Source: Blastopirellula marina (lineage in GTDB: Bacteria > Planctomycetota > Planctomycetia > Pirellulales > Pirellulaceae). From it: a DNA stretch of 64,000 bases. Shown here piece by piece: positions 21,330 through 30,819 of this stretch. The notes beneath the pieces are model-generated. The model saw nothing but the letters and a program-made list of their open reading frames with translations, was not told where the DNA came from and did no database searches. The position numbers were made by a program, and so were the translations under genes. The stretch covers positions 1 through 64,000 of the forward strand of contig NZ_PUHY01000006.1 of the NCBI RefSeq assembly GCF_002967765.1. Direction: 5' to 3'. Each line of letters opens with the position of its first letter. The first letter of the stretch is position 1.

Positions 21330-22472
21330 TTAAGTGTAGACCCGACCGAATGCGGGATAACGTCTATAATGAATGACATATTTTTCAAGAAGTCTAAGTG
21401 ACTTTTGGTCATTTCTGTCAAGCCGAAAGGGAAGTTCTCCATGAATCACGCTTGGGGTATTATCGGCAGAGATCATGCCATCTATATGGTGCCTTTCTTT
21501 CGCAGAAAGATCCGGGACAGTAATCTCAGTCACTGTTCCCCAGTCATTTGAACGCAAAGGCCATTCCGCGAATGACTCGTCCTGTGAAATCGTTTGCCTC
21601 AAGGCTGCGTCGGCAATAATTCCAGTCGCGGTCATCATTTGATGGTCGCCGTCGCGATATCGAAACAGGGCCAAAGGAATCAGTTCCAAGTCATTACTCG
21701 CGTTGCCGCGTGAAGCTGCTCGTCCTATGGACTCACCGAGAAATTTAGCAAAATCAGTGGGATTAAGAATTTCAGATGTTGCTCCGTTCGCTGGCCAGTT
21801 CTCGTCCAGCTGTTTTTTTAGCTCACCTAGGCAAACGGCCTGATACTCTTCCTCCGAAAGTCTTAATACACGAGAGAGAGCTGCCTCTGTACCTTCCTCT
21901 TCAGCTGTACCCAAAACCGACCTTACGTAGGACTCAAAGCTACTGTGTGTTGGTGAGTCGGGATCCTTTAAGTATTTATCAAAGTCTTTAACGGTTAGAG
22001 GATCCGTTGGCCGTCGAAATGACTGTGGGTTCGCATTTAGCGTAATCTTAACAACATCTCCACTGGAAAGCTTGGAGACCAAGTTTCGGAAGTCGTCTAG
22101 CTGTTCCCCCCGTTTATTCGCCAACGCAAAATCAAGCCAAACTATAAAGCGATGCTCTTCGTACTCTCCCACAAGCTGATCGAGATCATTAACGAATTCC
22201 GTGCTGTGTTTGTTGAGGCATTCGATAAACCCAAGCCGATTGTATTTCTGCCGATCACATGTTGTCGAATCCAATTCAATTGAAATCATTCGCTCTATCG
22301 CGAAACGATGATTTATCTGCTTGAAGTCTTCAAGGAAACGACCACCCATTGAAGCATAAACATAATGTGAAGGCCCGTTCCAAATGCGGACAAAGTCGAG
22401 CACGTCTAAAAACAACTGACGCTCCACGTATTTGTTTGTTCTGAGCTGATACGGGACATCATGACCGCTCAT
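21330..22472 (-). CDS. Rossmann-like (methyltransferase-like) protein of the methylase operon
   Basis: 380 residues from ATG 22472, which overlaps the TGA of the GHKL gene (ATGA), so translation is coupled; an upstream in-frame extension to 22514 is inside that gene. The first 120 residues read like a nucleotide- or SAM-binding Rossmann unit: Tyr37-Val-Tyr-Ala-Ser-Met-Gly-Gly44-Arg-Phe-Leu-Glu-Asp, then Met-Ile-Ser-Ile-Glu66-Leu-Asp68 at the end of a second strand, Ile-Glu-Cys-Leu-Asn, and Phe-Ile-Val-Trp-Leu-Asp114-Phe-Ala. The rest (120-380) is charged and mixed, with no motif I can name. Function unknown; the methyltransferase-like reading is an inference from motif spacing only. Confidence 0.6.
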   Translation of the reverse strand: MSGHDVPYQLRTNKYVERQLFLDVLDFVRIWNGPSHYVYASMGGRFLEDFKQINHRFAIERMISIELDSTTCDRQKYNRLGFIECLNKHSTEFVNDLDQLVGEYEEHRFIVWLDFALANKRGEQLDDFRNLVSKLSSGDVVKITLNANPQSFRRPTDPLTVKDFDKYLKDPDSPTHSSFESYVRSVLGTAEEEGTEAALSRVLRLSEEEYQAVCLGELKKQLDENWPANGATSEILNPTDFAKFLGESIGRAASRGNASNDLELIPLALFRYRDGDHQMMTATGIIADAALRQTISQDESFAEWPLRSNDWGTVTEITVPDLSAKERHHIDGMISADNTPSVIHGELPFRLDRNDQKSLRLLEKYVIHYRRYPAFGRVYT

Positions 22473-23947
22473 TTTTGTGCCGCCTCTGCTTTCTCTAAAC
22501 AAAGCTTGAAACAACGTTCTCCGACTCTAGCACGTTCAAATGTTGAATCCTGAAACAAGAATTCGGCAACCGTTTCGATGTCCAAACGGTCCGCTTCAAA
22601 ACAAATTCTGAGTTGCCTGTCACGCGTTATTGGGCGAGGCAGTTCAGGTGAATACCGCTGCGCAGACCCAACGGGTGACTTGATCCGTGGTATTTTCTTG
22701 AGCGAGCCGGCCTTAAGTTTGGAGGAGACATCTGTAATTCGTCGTGACGAGAGCGTTCGAAACTCTTTCGATGTCTCTTCCTCATGACGCTTCCACGCGT
22801 TCGTAAACGAGGTAAACTTTTTCAGGCCTTCACGCATGTATTCGATCACAACATGGTAAATAGAAGAGTCCATATCCAACCCGCGTTTCGTCGTATTCAA
22901 CGGCAACTTCATCGAGTCGTTACTTTTAAAAAACACAACACCCGATATTGATATGAATTGATTATGATACCCCGGAGTAACACCCTTCGTATCCCATCCT
23001 GTCCTATAAGTTTTGTCATTATATAGAACGACGCGATCATTGCAGACTACCGTCCATCCAGCGTACTCTCTTGACTTTTTCACCTTTGCTTCGTCATCTA
23101 GTTCATCTTCAGTGACAAGCGGCCTATAAAACCCAACGGCCAGTTCAACAGAGACGCCTTCAATAGTGCCCATGAAAATATATGGTTCAATCTTAGGAGC
23201 ATCTTCAGCGCCGATCTCATTGGGCACGAGGAGCGTCAATGGGGCTGGCTCAATAAGAATCCCATTCAATGTAACCTGAAAGCCCTTATCTATAATAATG
23301 GCGTAGTGTTTAGAGATTTCGGAAGCCAAATCGTCGAGAAACGTCGAACCAACCTTAAACTGCCTTGCCACGCCCTCATTCAGTTTTTTTACTGTTATCT
23401 GAGTACCGTGTTCTTTGAGACCCTTGCGAATCTGTCGTAATACTAGCTTCCATGGATCGTATTCTTTGATCGGATCGGGGGCCTCGTTCGGATAATCGTC
23501 ATCAAGCCATTCAGGCGGGATTTCTACTTTGTAAGGACTCTCATCTACAGGATCGGAGATAACTACGCTGTGCTTTCCCATCTTGAACATTGCACGCTTC
23601 ATCCCGATCCCATACATGCCGACGGTCTGAAGTTCAGAATCCCTCTGGAGATCAGGGCGTCCGAGCATAAACGCACTTTTCTCGGCGATTATTTCAGGGA
23701 TCCCACCACAATTATCCGTAATTTCAAACTTACTCTGGTTTGCCGTGATATTGGCTTTGTATCCTTCGTACGGTTTTTGGGAATCTAGCGGATCAATACC
23801 TTTTCTTTTTAGATCACGTATCACGCCATCAACGCAATTGTCCAATAGGTCTAGGATCGCGTCGACCAATGCGATGTCACGGGTCAACATCTCAACGAAG
23901 AACCTTTTGGTTGGTCCAGCATTGATTCTTTTATTGGCGTCCGCCAT
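22469..23947 (-). CDS. GHKL (Bergerat-fold) ATPase, MORC/Hsp90-like
   Basis: 492 residues. All three ATP-binding boxes are visible: N-box Ile31-Leu-Asp-Leu-Leu-Asp36-Asn37-Cys-Val-Asp40-Gly, G1 box Ile-Thr-Asp78-Asn-Cys-Gly81-Gly82-Ile, and G2 box Gly110-Met-Tyr-Gly113-Ile-Gly115-Met-Lys. Residues about 190-370 look like the following S5-type domain; the C-terminal 100 residues are basic with helical segments. GHKL ATPases of the MORC/Hsp90/MutL kind dimerise on ATP binding and are known partners in prokaryotic restriction-like operons. It starts 12 bases after the methylase stop and overlaps the next gene by four bases. Confidence 0.88.
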   Translation of the reverse strand: MADANKRINAGPTKRFFVEMLTRDIALVDAILDLLDNCVDGVIRDLKRKGIDPLDSQKPYEGYKANITANQSKFEITDNCGGIPEIIAEKSAFMLGRPDLQRDSELQTVGMYGIGMKRAMFKMGKHSVVISDPVDESPYKVEIPPEWLDDDYPNEAPDPIKEYDPWKLVLRQIRKGLKEHGTQITVKKLNEGVARQFKVGSTFLDDLASEISKHYAIIIDKGFQVTLNGILIEPAPLTLLVPNEIGAEDAPKIEPYIFMGTIEGVSVELAVGFYRPLVTEDELDDEAKVKKSREYAGWTVVCNDRVVLYNDKTYRTGWDTKGVTPGYHNQFISISGVVFFKSNDSMKLPLNTTKRGLDMDSSIYHVVIEYMREGLKKFTSFTNAWKRHEEETSKEFRTLSSRRITDVSSKLKAGSLKKIPRIKSPVGSAQRYSPELPRPITRDRQLRICFEADRLDIETVAEFLFQDSTFERARVGERCFKLCLEKAEAAQK

Positions 23948-23959
23948 GTCGGGTATCCT

Positions 23960-25096
23960 TTAACGTGATGCGGTTTGGGCGATCTTAGACGCAACGGCCC
24001 GTGCAAGTAGCGGCGGCACTGAATTCCCAATCTGCCGGAAGTCGTGCCAACGCGTCCCGTGAAATTGAAACCAATCCGGAAAGGAGTGCAGTCGAGCGGC
24101 CTCACGTGAAGTGATACAACGCGGGCTTAAAGGATGAATAGGACGCGGTGCAGTGTGACTACCTCGATCCTTACCGGTTCCAGCGCGTAACGTGGGCGCG
24201 ACTTCATCCCACGCGAGTCGAATATAGCGACTTACCGGTTCAGACTCACCGGGCAAGGTGGCTCTGAACCGATCAACTACATTTACAGAGTGCCGAGTGC
24301 GAAGACATCCCGTTAGGCGACGATGAACTACGGACGTTCTGTTTGAGCGGTCATACTCACATGACAACTCACCTCTCATGATACGGGCGTATTCACTTGT
24401 CGCCTTTGGCAATTCGGATTCGTAGATGTCATTCTCGAAAAGCGTGTCGTCTTCGTCGATGCCACGAAGATCTGCAATTGCATCTCGGACTACTGGCCAT
24501 GTTCCTTGCCCAGTTTGCTTTGCGAATTCGTTGGGCATTGGATACTCCGGCTCGTCTACTCCCTTCATAAATCCCAAGATAATCGTTCTTAGACGTCTCT
24601 GGGGTACGCCAAAGTCAGCAGCATTAAGCACCCTAATTGGTTCGACTATTTCATATCCGGAACGTCGAATCTTTGAAAGAAATTTATCAAGAGTTGGTCG
24701 AGACCTTGCATGCATCAACCCTTTGACATTCTCCATCACGAAGTAATTTGGGCGGAACTCGGAGACCAAACGGGCAAAATCGAAAATCAACTGATTTCGC
24801 TCATCGTTAACATCGTGTCGCCCCCCAACCGAAAACCCTTGACATGGAGGTCCACCAAAAACGACATCGATTTTCCTCCGTCCAAGTTTAGAAATGCTGC
24901 GAAGCTCTCGTGCTGTACCTCTTGAAAGATCAGCAACTCGTGCTCGAACGTCAGGAAAATTCAAGGCATGTGTTCGTATATTGAAGAGCTCGCTATCAAA
25001 TGCCGCTAAGACGTCGAATCCCGCCTGTTCAAAACCAAGTGACATTCCTCCAACACCACAAAACAAGTCAATGGCGGTGGGTCGACGATGTGACAT
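23960..25096 (-). CDS. DNA (cytosine-5) methyltransferase
   Basis: 378 residues, first gene of a four-gene minus-strand operon. Canonical C5 methylase motifs are present in order: motif I Asp10-Leu-Phe-Cys-Gly-Val-Gly-Gly for SAM, motif IV Gly-Gly-Pro-Pro-Cys85-Gln-Gly-Phe-Ser with the catalytic Cys, motif VI Glu122-Asn-Val, motif VIII Gln166-Arg-Arg, and motif X Gln-Ile-Gly-Asn-Ser-Val-Pro-Pro. The target-recognition domain lies between about 200 and 320. It would methylate a specific DNA sequence and so mark self. There is no classical restriction-enzyme gene beside it; GHKL ATPase, Rossmann-like and HNH proteins follow. ATG 25096 has GAGAAG upstream. Confidence 0.95.
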   Translation of the reverse strand: MSHRRPTAIDLFCGVGGMSLGFEQAGFDVLAAFDSELFNIRTHALNFPDVRARVADLSRGTARELRSISKLGRRKIDVVFGGPPCQGFSVGGRHDVNDERNQLIFDFARLVSEFRPNYFVMENVKGLMHARSRPTLDKFLSKIRRSGYEIVEPIRVLNAADFGVPQRRLRTIILGFMKGVDEPEYPMPNEFAKQTGQGTWPVVRDAIADLRGIDEDDTLFENDIYESELPKATSEYARIMRGELSCEYDRSNRTSVVHRRLTGCLRTRHSVNVVDRFRATLPGESEPVSRYIRLAWDEVAPTLRAGTGKDRGSHTAPRPIHPLSPRCITSREAARLHSFPDWFQFHGTRWHDFRQIGNSVPPLLARAVASKIAQTASR

Positions 25097-25416
25097 TCGC
25101 TTCTCAGTATTGGGTTTTAAAAGTGCTTAAAGAGGGAGAGTCGGTCCATGCCGAAGGGGTAGCTCAGTAGATGTTCAGACATACATGTTGTGATATCAGA
25201 CAACTCCGGATTTTCAGAATTCTAAGATAGTACGGCTCAAGAGTATAGATAATCGTGCCGAAGAGAGCGATCTCAGAGTCACTTGTCCACAAGGATTAAC
25301 CAAGTGGCGGCTGAGATAGGTATCTTTTCAATTCCACGTTCAGAGGGCATAGATTCAGTGCATGACTGCTTTCGATATAGCCTATCGCGCGACGCTCACC
25401 GAAGCAGTTGGGGCCT
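25097..25416. other. Upstream region of the methylase operon
   Basis: 320 bases without a gene. It must hold the promoter of the minus-strand operon. At 25156-25170 the sequence GGGGTAGCTCAGTAG resembles the 5' part of a tRNA (acceptor end plus D-arm), but no anticodon arm, T-arm or matching acceptor strand follows. Confidence 0.5.
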
Positions 25417-25490
<74 letters not shown>

Positions 25491-25507
25491 CTTTTAAAAG
25501 CGAAAAT

Positions 25508-25542
25508 GGCAGTTGCTGTGACTTCAGTGACTGCCTTTTTTT
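25508..25542 (+). terminator. Rho-independent terminator of tRNA-Asp
   Basis: An 11-base stem GGCAGTTGCTG / CAGTGACTGCC (two G-T pairs), loop TGACTT, followed by seven T. Confidence 0.9.
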
Positions 25543-25995
25543 ATGCGCTGATCTTGGGCAACTGTCGATTTGCCACAGGGTTCCTCCGCTTCTCTGTCGC
25601 CAGACGTCTTTTCTCGTGGGTTTCGATCCCATTGCCAGATACATGCTTCACTGGCGTTCGGTCAAACCGTCTTGCTCGCCTGAATTATCTTCTGCTTTAC
25701 CCCATCAGCTAATAGTGGGGAAATCGCCCTTTAGGTGATATTTATCAGCATTACATAGCGGTCAATAAGGCCTAAAAACCTACATTTTCCATCCCTTTTA
25801 TCCAGGGGAACAATCCCCCCCACAACCTGCAAAGGCGGAAAACGCGTCGGATAAAGCTAGGGATTTGGTTGGAAAAGATGGGGCTAAATTTGCCCGACAC
25901 TGCGGTACACCACAAGCTTCCGTCGGTTATCGATGGCGCAAAGCTTGCGTCCGATCGTTTGGGCAGAACCACATAATGTCGAGAGATAGAACGCT
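25543..25995. other. Intergenic region before the Tad operon
   Basis: 453 bases with no supportable gene; short frames on both strands lack starts and sensible composition. It should contain the promoter of the Tad operon, but I see no clear -35/-10 pair. No flp pilin gene is present here. Confidence 0.5.
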
Positions 25996-27138
25996 ATGAA
26001 AGCGGTCATCGTCGGACCAAGCGCGGTCACGGATACTCTCGCCCCTGTATTGGAACAGCGTGGCGTAACGGTGATTGATCGTGTCGACGACAACTCCCAG
26101 TCGGTCCATGCTTTTTTCGAGCAGCAAAAGTCGAAGCCCGATCTTGTGCTGCTCTTTGCTTCGGAAGACTTCAACGAAACCAGGTCAATGATCTGTGGGC
26201 TGCAGATCTTACTTGGTAAACCGATTCTGGTCTTGGGTGTCGCTCGCTCTGTTTCAGAAGTCGTACAGATCATGCGATCTGGTGCGGCTGACTTCATCGA
26301 GATGTCAGGCGACTTCATCTTCGAGCTCGACGAGTCGTTATGTCGGTTATTTGATTCCGAGAAGTCGACACGGCGCAGCGGTCAAGTGATCAGTATCGTC
26401 TCTGCGGTTGGTGGTGCTGGCCAAACCGCGATCGCAAGCAATCTGGCGGTTCATCTTGCTAAGACGAAACAACGCTCGACGGTACTTGCCGACCTGAAGA
26501 TGAGCGGCGGTGATGCAGCCGAGCAACTAGGTTTATCCGCCAAGCAAACCATCGCGGATTGTCCTCAACACGCCGACGAGATTCACACTGTGTTGGTAAA
26601 CACGTTGCTGGAGCAACACAAGTCAGGTCTCAAGGTGGTTGCAGGACCAGCCTACCTAGGCAGCCACGGTATCGTGCCAGCGAAGTCGATGAAAGCGTTG
26701 GTTTCGTTACTGGCGCAACAACATGAATTTGTCGTGCTCGATCTTGAAGATGCCTATCACGCCGAACAACAAGCGGCCATCGCATGCTCGGACCTCGTCG
26801 TGATTGTGATGAGGCTCGATTTTCCTTGTGTGCTTCGTACAAAACGCCTGATCGAGCGTTTCGAGAAAAAGGAGATGTCCAACCTGTACGTGGTTGCCAA
26901 CAACTACATCAAGGGAACGAGCATTCCGGAAAATAAAGTCGAATCGGTTCTCAAACGCCAGATCAGCGCTGTAATTCCTCATGAGCCGGCCAGTGTACTC
27001 AACGGAATTAATATGGGCGAGCCAGCAGTCTTAGAGTTTCCTCGCTCCAAGTTCAGCCAGGCCATTAGCAAGCTCACCGAGTTACTACTCACCACGACTA
27101 AACCGGAGGCAGCCAATGTTCCAGCAAGTGCCTTCTGA
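25996..27138 (+). CDS. tadZ: TadZ/CpaE-like pilus localisation ATPase
   Basis: 380 residues. TadZ/CpaE proteins are MinD-like and place the Tad pilus machine at the pole. Layout: a receiver-like N-terminal domain (1-125; Met-Lys-Ala-Val-Ile-Val-Gly start, Asp-Leu-Val-Leu-Leu-Phe-Ala strand), then a ParA/MinD fold starting Ile-Val-Ser-Ala-Val-Gly139-Gly-Ala-Gly-Gln143-Thr-Ala. In active ATPases this is Lys-Gly-Gly-x-Gly-Lys-Thr; both Lys are absent (Gln143 replaces the catalytic one), so ATP hydrolysis is doubtful. It overlaps the next gene by 23 bases, which supports one operon. Confidence 0.85.
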   Translation: MKAVIVGPSAVTDTLAPVLEQRGVTVIDRVDDNSQSVHAFFEQQKSKPDLVLLFASEDFNETRSMICGLQILLGKPILVLGVARSVSEVVQIMRSGAADFIEMSGDFIFELDESLCRLFDSEKSTRRSGQVISIVSAVGGAGQTAIASNLAVHLAKTKQRSTVLADLKMSGGDAAEQLGLSAKQTIADCPQHADEIHTVLVNTLLEQHKSGLKVVAGPAYLGSHGIVPAKSMKALVSLLAQQHEFVVLDLEDAYHAEQQAAIACSDLVVIVMRLDFPCVLRTKRLIERFEKKEMSNLYVVANNYIKGTSIPENKVESVLKRQISAVIPHEPASVLNGINMGEPAVLEFPRSKFSQAISKLTELLLTTTKPEAANVPASAF

Positions 27139-28387
27139 AACGCTCGGTCGCAGCACCGAACTGCCGCCTCGAGGTCACGAAGACAAGACGATCAAAGAGA
27201 AGTTTCACCGCCTGCTGATCGAAATGGTCGACGTCCGGGCAATGCTTCAATTGGACGAAAAGGTCGTTCGCCGTGAACTCCGTGCAGCGATCGATACGTT
27301 GTTCATGGCCCATCCCGATCTGGCTCGCTATCGCGAGAAGGATCGACTCGCCCAAGAGTTAGTCGATGAAATGGTCGGCTTTGGCCCGCTGGAACCTTTA
27401 CTTCGCGATGCCACGGTATCAGACATCTTGGTAAACGGTCCACGACATGTTTATGTCGAGCGAAACGGACAAATTGAAGAAACCAGAGTTCAGTTCAGCG
27501 ATGACGATCAGCTCGTCCGGATCATTCAGCGAATCGCCGGTCGTGTCGGTCGACGGATTGACGAGTCTTCCCCCACCGTCGATGCGCGCTTGCCCGATGG
27601 AAGTCGGTTTCATGCGGTTATCTCTCCAATCGCACTCGATGGATCGCTCGTTTCGATTCGTCGCTTTACCTCGCACTCAATCACACCACAACAGTTCGTA
27701 GCCGGCGGAGGCATGTCGGAAGAAATGATGGCCTTTCTGCAAGCGGCCGTTCAAACCCGACTGAACATGGTGATCGCTGGCGGAACAGGCAGCGGAAAGA
27801 CGACTCTACTCAATCTGCTCTCCGGCTTCATCTCGCCGAAGGAGCGTATCGTCACGATCGAAGATGCGGCCGAACTTCAACTTCGGCAACCGCACATCGC
27901 GCGGATGGAAACACGATGCGAGAACTCCGAAGGAAAAGGACGTCTGTCGACCCGTGACCTTATTCGTAACGCCCTGCGTATGCGACCCGATCGAATCATC
28001 GTCGGGGAATGTCGGGGAGAGGAAGTGTTCGACATGCTACAGGCCATGAACACCGGTCACGATGGCAGCCTAACTACCATTCATGCGAATAGCGCGGAAG
28101 ACGCGATTAGCCGTTTGGAAATGCTAGTCGGACTGGCGCAAGGCAATTTGCCGATGTGGTACATCCGCAAGCAAATCGCTTGTTCGATCGACTTAGTCGT
28201 TCACATCCAACGACTTAACAGCGGCAAACGCGAAGTAACACAGATCGGCTATATCGTTAAAGATGGCGACAACATTGTAACGCAGCCAATCTTTGTTTGC
28301 CGCTCGAGCGAGGACGGAAACTCCGCCAAATTCGAGCGAAGCGATATCCCGGCCGAACTGGCCAGAAAAATGAACAACCGACATTAA
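27116..28387 (+). CDS. tadA: TadA/CpaF secretion ATPase
   Basis: 423 residues, typical for CpaF/TadA, the hexameric ATPase that drives Tad pilus assembly at the inner membrane. Walker A Gly222-Gly-Thr-Gly-Ser-Gly-Lys228-Thr; Asp box Thr-Ile-Glu-Asp-Ala-Ala-Glu; Walker B-like Arg-Ile-Ile-Val-Gly-Glu-Cys-Arg-Gly; His box [13 protein letters not shown]. N-terminal domain carries [12 protein letters not shown]. The ATG lies within the end of tadZ; TadB follows after 56 bases. Confidence 0.96.
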   Translation: MFQQVPSETLGRSTELPPRGHEDKTIKEKFHRLLIEMVDVRAMLQLDEKVVRRELRAAIDTLFMAHPDLARYREKDRLAQELVDEMVGFGPLEPLLRDATVSDILVNGPRHVYVERNGQIEETRVQFSDDDQLVRIIQRIAGRVGRRIDESSPTVDARLPDGSRFHAVISPIALDGSLVSIRRFTSHSITPQQFVAGGGMSEEMMAFLQAAVQTRLNMVIAGGTGSGKTTLLNLLSGFISPKERIVTIEDAAELQLRQPHIARMETRCENSEGKGRLSTRDLIRNALRMRPDRIIVGECRGEEVFDMLQAMNTGHDGSLTTIHANSAEDAISRLEMLVGLAQGNLPMWYIRKQIACSIDLVVHIQRLNSGKREVTQIGYIVKDGDNIVTQPIFVCRSSEDGNSAKFERSDIPAELARKMNNRH

Positions 28388-28443
28388 CGCGACATTCGGA
28401 TCGAATTCTCCTTGCGGCGTATATAAACTGGGGCAAACTAGCG

Positions 28444-29403
28444 ATGTCACAAACGTTCATCTTGATTAATACCTTTCTCGGCGTGACGGTCGGCGTGGTG
28501 GCGATCGTTTGGCTGGCGTACGACACCTTCTTTCGGGTGCGATCGCGGGTGAGCGAACGGATGGACGAAGCAATGCGCAAGCATGTTGAGTCGCATCAAG
28601 AGAATTCGCCCATCATCAAAGACATGATGCGGCCAATGCATGGAGGCAAGAAGCCGATCCTGCGCGTTACACAAGACCGGATCCAAACCTGGTTAGATCA
28701 AGCCGCAACCGGGCTCAACTTGTGGCAGTTCTGTGCGATATCATTGATTACATCCGTGATGTTTGGAGCGTTCTTTCTTTGTTTCTTTGGCCCCAAGTGG
28801 ATCTTCGCGATTGGTACACCGATCACGCTGTTCATCCCCGCGTGCATTGTTTATTCGAGACATAATGCACGAAGTGAACAGATATCCGCGCAACTACCGG
28901 CGGCATTCTCGGCGATGAGCCGTGCTTTAAAGGCAGGTCAAGCTCTTCCTTCCGCCGTGCAAATGGTGGTGAATGACTTTCCCAAACCGCTATCTGAAGA
29001 GTTCAACTACTTCTACGAGCAGCAACATCTAGGCGTTCCGATTGAAGTGGCATTGCGCGACATGGCTCGCCGCGTGAACGTGATGGAATTGCGAATCTTC
29101 ACGATCGCGATGATTGTCCATAAGCGTGCCGGTGGCAATCTGGCGGAACTGCTTCAACAGCTTTCGGTCTTAGTGCAAAAGCGTGTGAAAATGAAACGCC
29201 GCATCAAGTCGCTCACCGGCGAAGGGCGAATGCAAGCCACCGTGTTGATTGCGATGCCAACGCTTGTCTTATTCGTGATGACCCTGATTGCACCGCAGTA
29301 TGTGGGGATTCTGTTGGAGCGTCACGACATCCTAGCCGCATGTGCCGTGTCACAGATCATTGGTGCGTTCTGTATTTATCGGATCGTCAACTTCTCATTT
29401 TAG
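28444..29403 (+). CDS. tadB: TadB-like inner-membrane pilus assembly protein
   Basis: 319 residues from ATG 28444; the frame is open from 28297, but that part overlaps tadA. N-terminal membrane segment (about 6-28), a pair of membrane segments at about 95-140, then the cytoplasmic T2SSF/GspF-like domain with Leu-Pro-Ala-Ala-Phe-Ser-Ala-Met-Ser-Arg-Ala-Leu-Lys-Ala-Gly and Arg-Ala-Gly-Gly-Asn-Leu-Ala-Glu-Leu-Leu, and C-terminal membrane segments. It forms the platform with TadC under the ATPase. Confidence 0.9.
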   Translation: MSQTFILINTFLGVTVGVVAIVWLAYDTFFRVRSRVSERMDEAMRKHVESHQENSPIIKDMMRPMHGGKKPILRVTQDRIQTWLDQAATGLNLWQFCAISLITSVMFGAFFLCFFGPKWIFAIGTPITLFIPACIVYSRHNARSEQISAQLPAAFSAMSRALKAGQALPSAVQMVVNDFPKPLSEEFNYFYEQQHLGVPIEVALRDMARRVNVMELRIFTIAMIVHKRAGGNLAELLQQLSVLVQKRVKMKRRIKSLTGEGRMQATVLIAMPTLVLFVMTLIAPQYVGILLERHDILAACAVSQIIGAFCIYRIVNFSF

Positions 29404-29434
29404 AGTTGCCATTTACTGGCAGGGGCCCCCACCC

Positions 29435-30412
29435 ATGATTACGCAAGACCTAACCACCTGGATGATCGCCGTCTCCGTGTTTGCCTGCGTGTTTTGCCTG
29501 GTGATGGTAACATTCTCGTTGATGGTTTCTGTTCCTGACAAGGCTTTAACTCGTGTCGAGGGGCTTATTGGCTCTGAAGAGAGAGACTCACCTTCGATCG
29601 CCAAGTCGCTATTAAGTCAACTTGCCGTGAGCAACACCGCAAAAGATTTGATGCAGCGTCTTCTTCCGGACGACGAGACCCGGCGTACGCGTCTCACCAA
29701 CCGATTGATCCGCGCTGGCTACTATTGGCCCGCGTCGCTGGGTTACTTCATGTTTTGCAAAATTGGCATGATGGTCGCCCCAATTATTATTTGTGCTTCA
29801 TTTAGTTGGGCACTGCCGTGGCCTTCGCATTGGACCCTGATGGTCGGTGCCCTGTTAGGTTTTGTTGGCATGGTCGTTCCTGACTTCGTGCTGAACAGCA
29901 TCACGCGGAGTCGACAAAGGTACTTTCGCCAGGCTCTTCCTGACTTTTTCGATCTAACGCTCACTTGCGTAGAAGGAGGGATGGGGATTGGCGAAGCGGT
30001 TTCGCAAGTGCACCGAGAAATGCGACAGACACATGGCCCCCTATCCATGGAGCTTGACTTCGTGATGCGGGACATTCATCTGGGACAAACCCTGGGGCAG
30101 GGGTTTTCCCGGATGAGTGACCGCACAGGAGTCGAAGAAGCCAAGGCCCTAGCCACCTTTATCGAACAATCGCAACGCTTTGGCTCAGAAATGGGTTCTG
30201 CCTTGCGTGAACTGTCGGACATGCTGCGTTTCCAGAGAGAACAACGCGCAGAAGAACTCGCTCAGCAAGCCTCGGTAAAAATCTTGATTCCAACGTTGCT
30301 CTTTATCTTCCCGACGATTTTTGTGGCCCTGGCTGGTCCGGCTGCTCTGCAAATGCAGAAGTCGTTTCAAGACGTTTCGCAAAAGGACACCACGCAGGAG
30401 CTGAAACCATGA
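29435..30412 (+). CDS. tadC: TadC-like inner-membrane pilus assembly protein
   Basis: 325 residues from ATG 29435 (the frame extends upstream into tadB). Membrane segments at about 8-30, 105-150 and near the C-terminus; T2SSF domain with Gln-Ala-Leu-Pro-Asp-Phe-Phe-Asp-Leu, Cys-Val-Glu-Gly-Gly-Met-Gly-Ile-Gly-Glu-Ala and Gln-Ser-Gln-Arg-Phe-Gly. The stop overlaps the ATG of the TadE gene (ATGA). Confidence 0.9.
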   Translation: MITQDLTTWMIAVSVFACVFCLVMVTFSLMVSVPDKALTRVEGLIGSEERDSPSIAKSLLSQLAVSNTAKDLMQRLLPDDETRRTRLTNRLIRAGYYWPASLGYFMFCKIGMMVAPIIICASFSWALPWPSHWTLMVGALLGFVGMVVPDFVLNSITRSRQRYFRQALPDFFDLTLTCVEGGMGIGEAVSQVHREMRQTHGPLSMELDFVMRDIHLGQTLGQGFSRMSDRTGVEEAKALATFIEQSQRFGSEMGSALRELSDMLRFQREQRAEELAQQASVKILIPTLLFIFPTIFVALAGPAALQMQKSFQDVSQKDTTQELKP

Positions 30413-30819
30413 AAGCTCGCATACTGCGAACGCGAGGCATCGCCGCTACCGAGTTGGCGATTTGCTTGCCGCTTCTGTTTCTCCTCACAATGTTCTGCGT
30501 TCAGTTAGCCCAAGGTTATCACATTCGATCAGTCGCCGATCAAGCCGCTTGGCGAGCAATCCGTTATGCCAGCACAACTCGTGTTCGCGACGATGAAGTT
30601 GACGCCTGGAAAGCAGACGTCACATCACAAGCGGTCGACGAATTATCGCAGCTTGCTCAATTCGATGCGGAAAACCTCTCGCTTAATGTCAACGTGACGT
30701 CAAACAATGAACGCGTTGAAATCGAACTGCAACTCGACCTGATCGTGGACAATCCGTTGCGTTTAATGCCAGGAAACTTTGAAGTTCACCGCAACTTACA
30801 GATTCGCCAATATCGATGA
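30409..30819 (+). CDS. tadE: TadE-like pseudopilin
   Basis: 136 residues, ATG 30409 in an ATGA overlap with tadC. Short basic N-terminus, then Gly-Ile-Ala-Ala-Thr-Glu-Leu-Ala and a long hydrophobic helix (about 13-33), the hallmark of TadE-type pseudopilins in which the Glu is kept after the processing site. The rest is a small periplasmic domain with Gln-Ala-Ala-Trp-Arg-Ala-Ile-Arg-Tyr-Ala-Ser. Its TGA overlaps the ATG of the next TadE-like gene. Confidence 0.8.
   Translation: MKARILRTRGIAATELAICLPLLFLLTMFCVQLAQGYHIRSVADQAAWRAIRYASTTRVRDDEVDAWKADVTSQAVDELSQLAQFDAENLSLNVNVTSNNERVEIELQLDLIVDNPLRLMPGNFEVHRNLQIRQYR

Noticed and set aside
25156-25172. Functional tRNA gene
   Set aside because: Only the acceptor and D-arm resemblance exists; no anticodon or T-arm follows.
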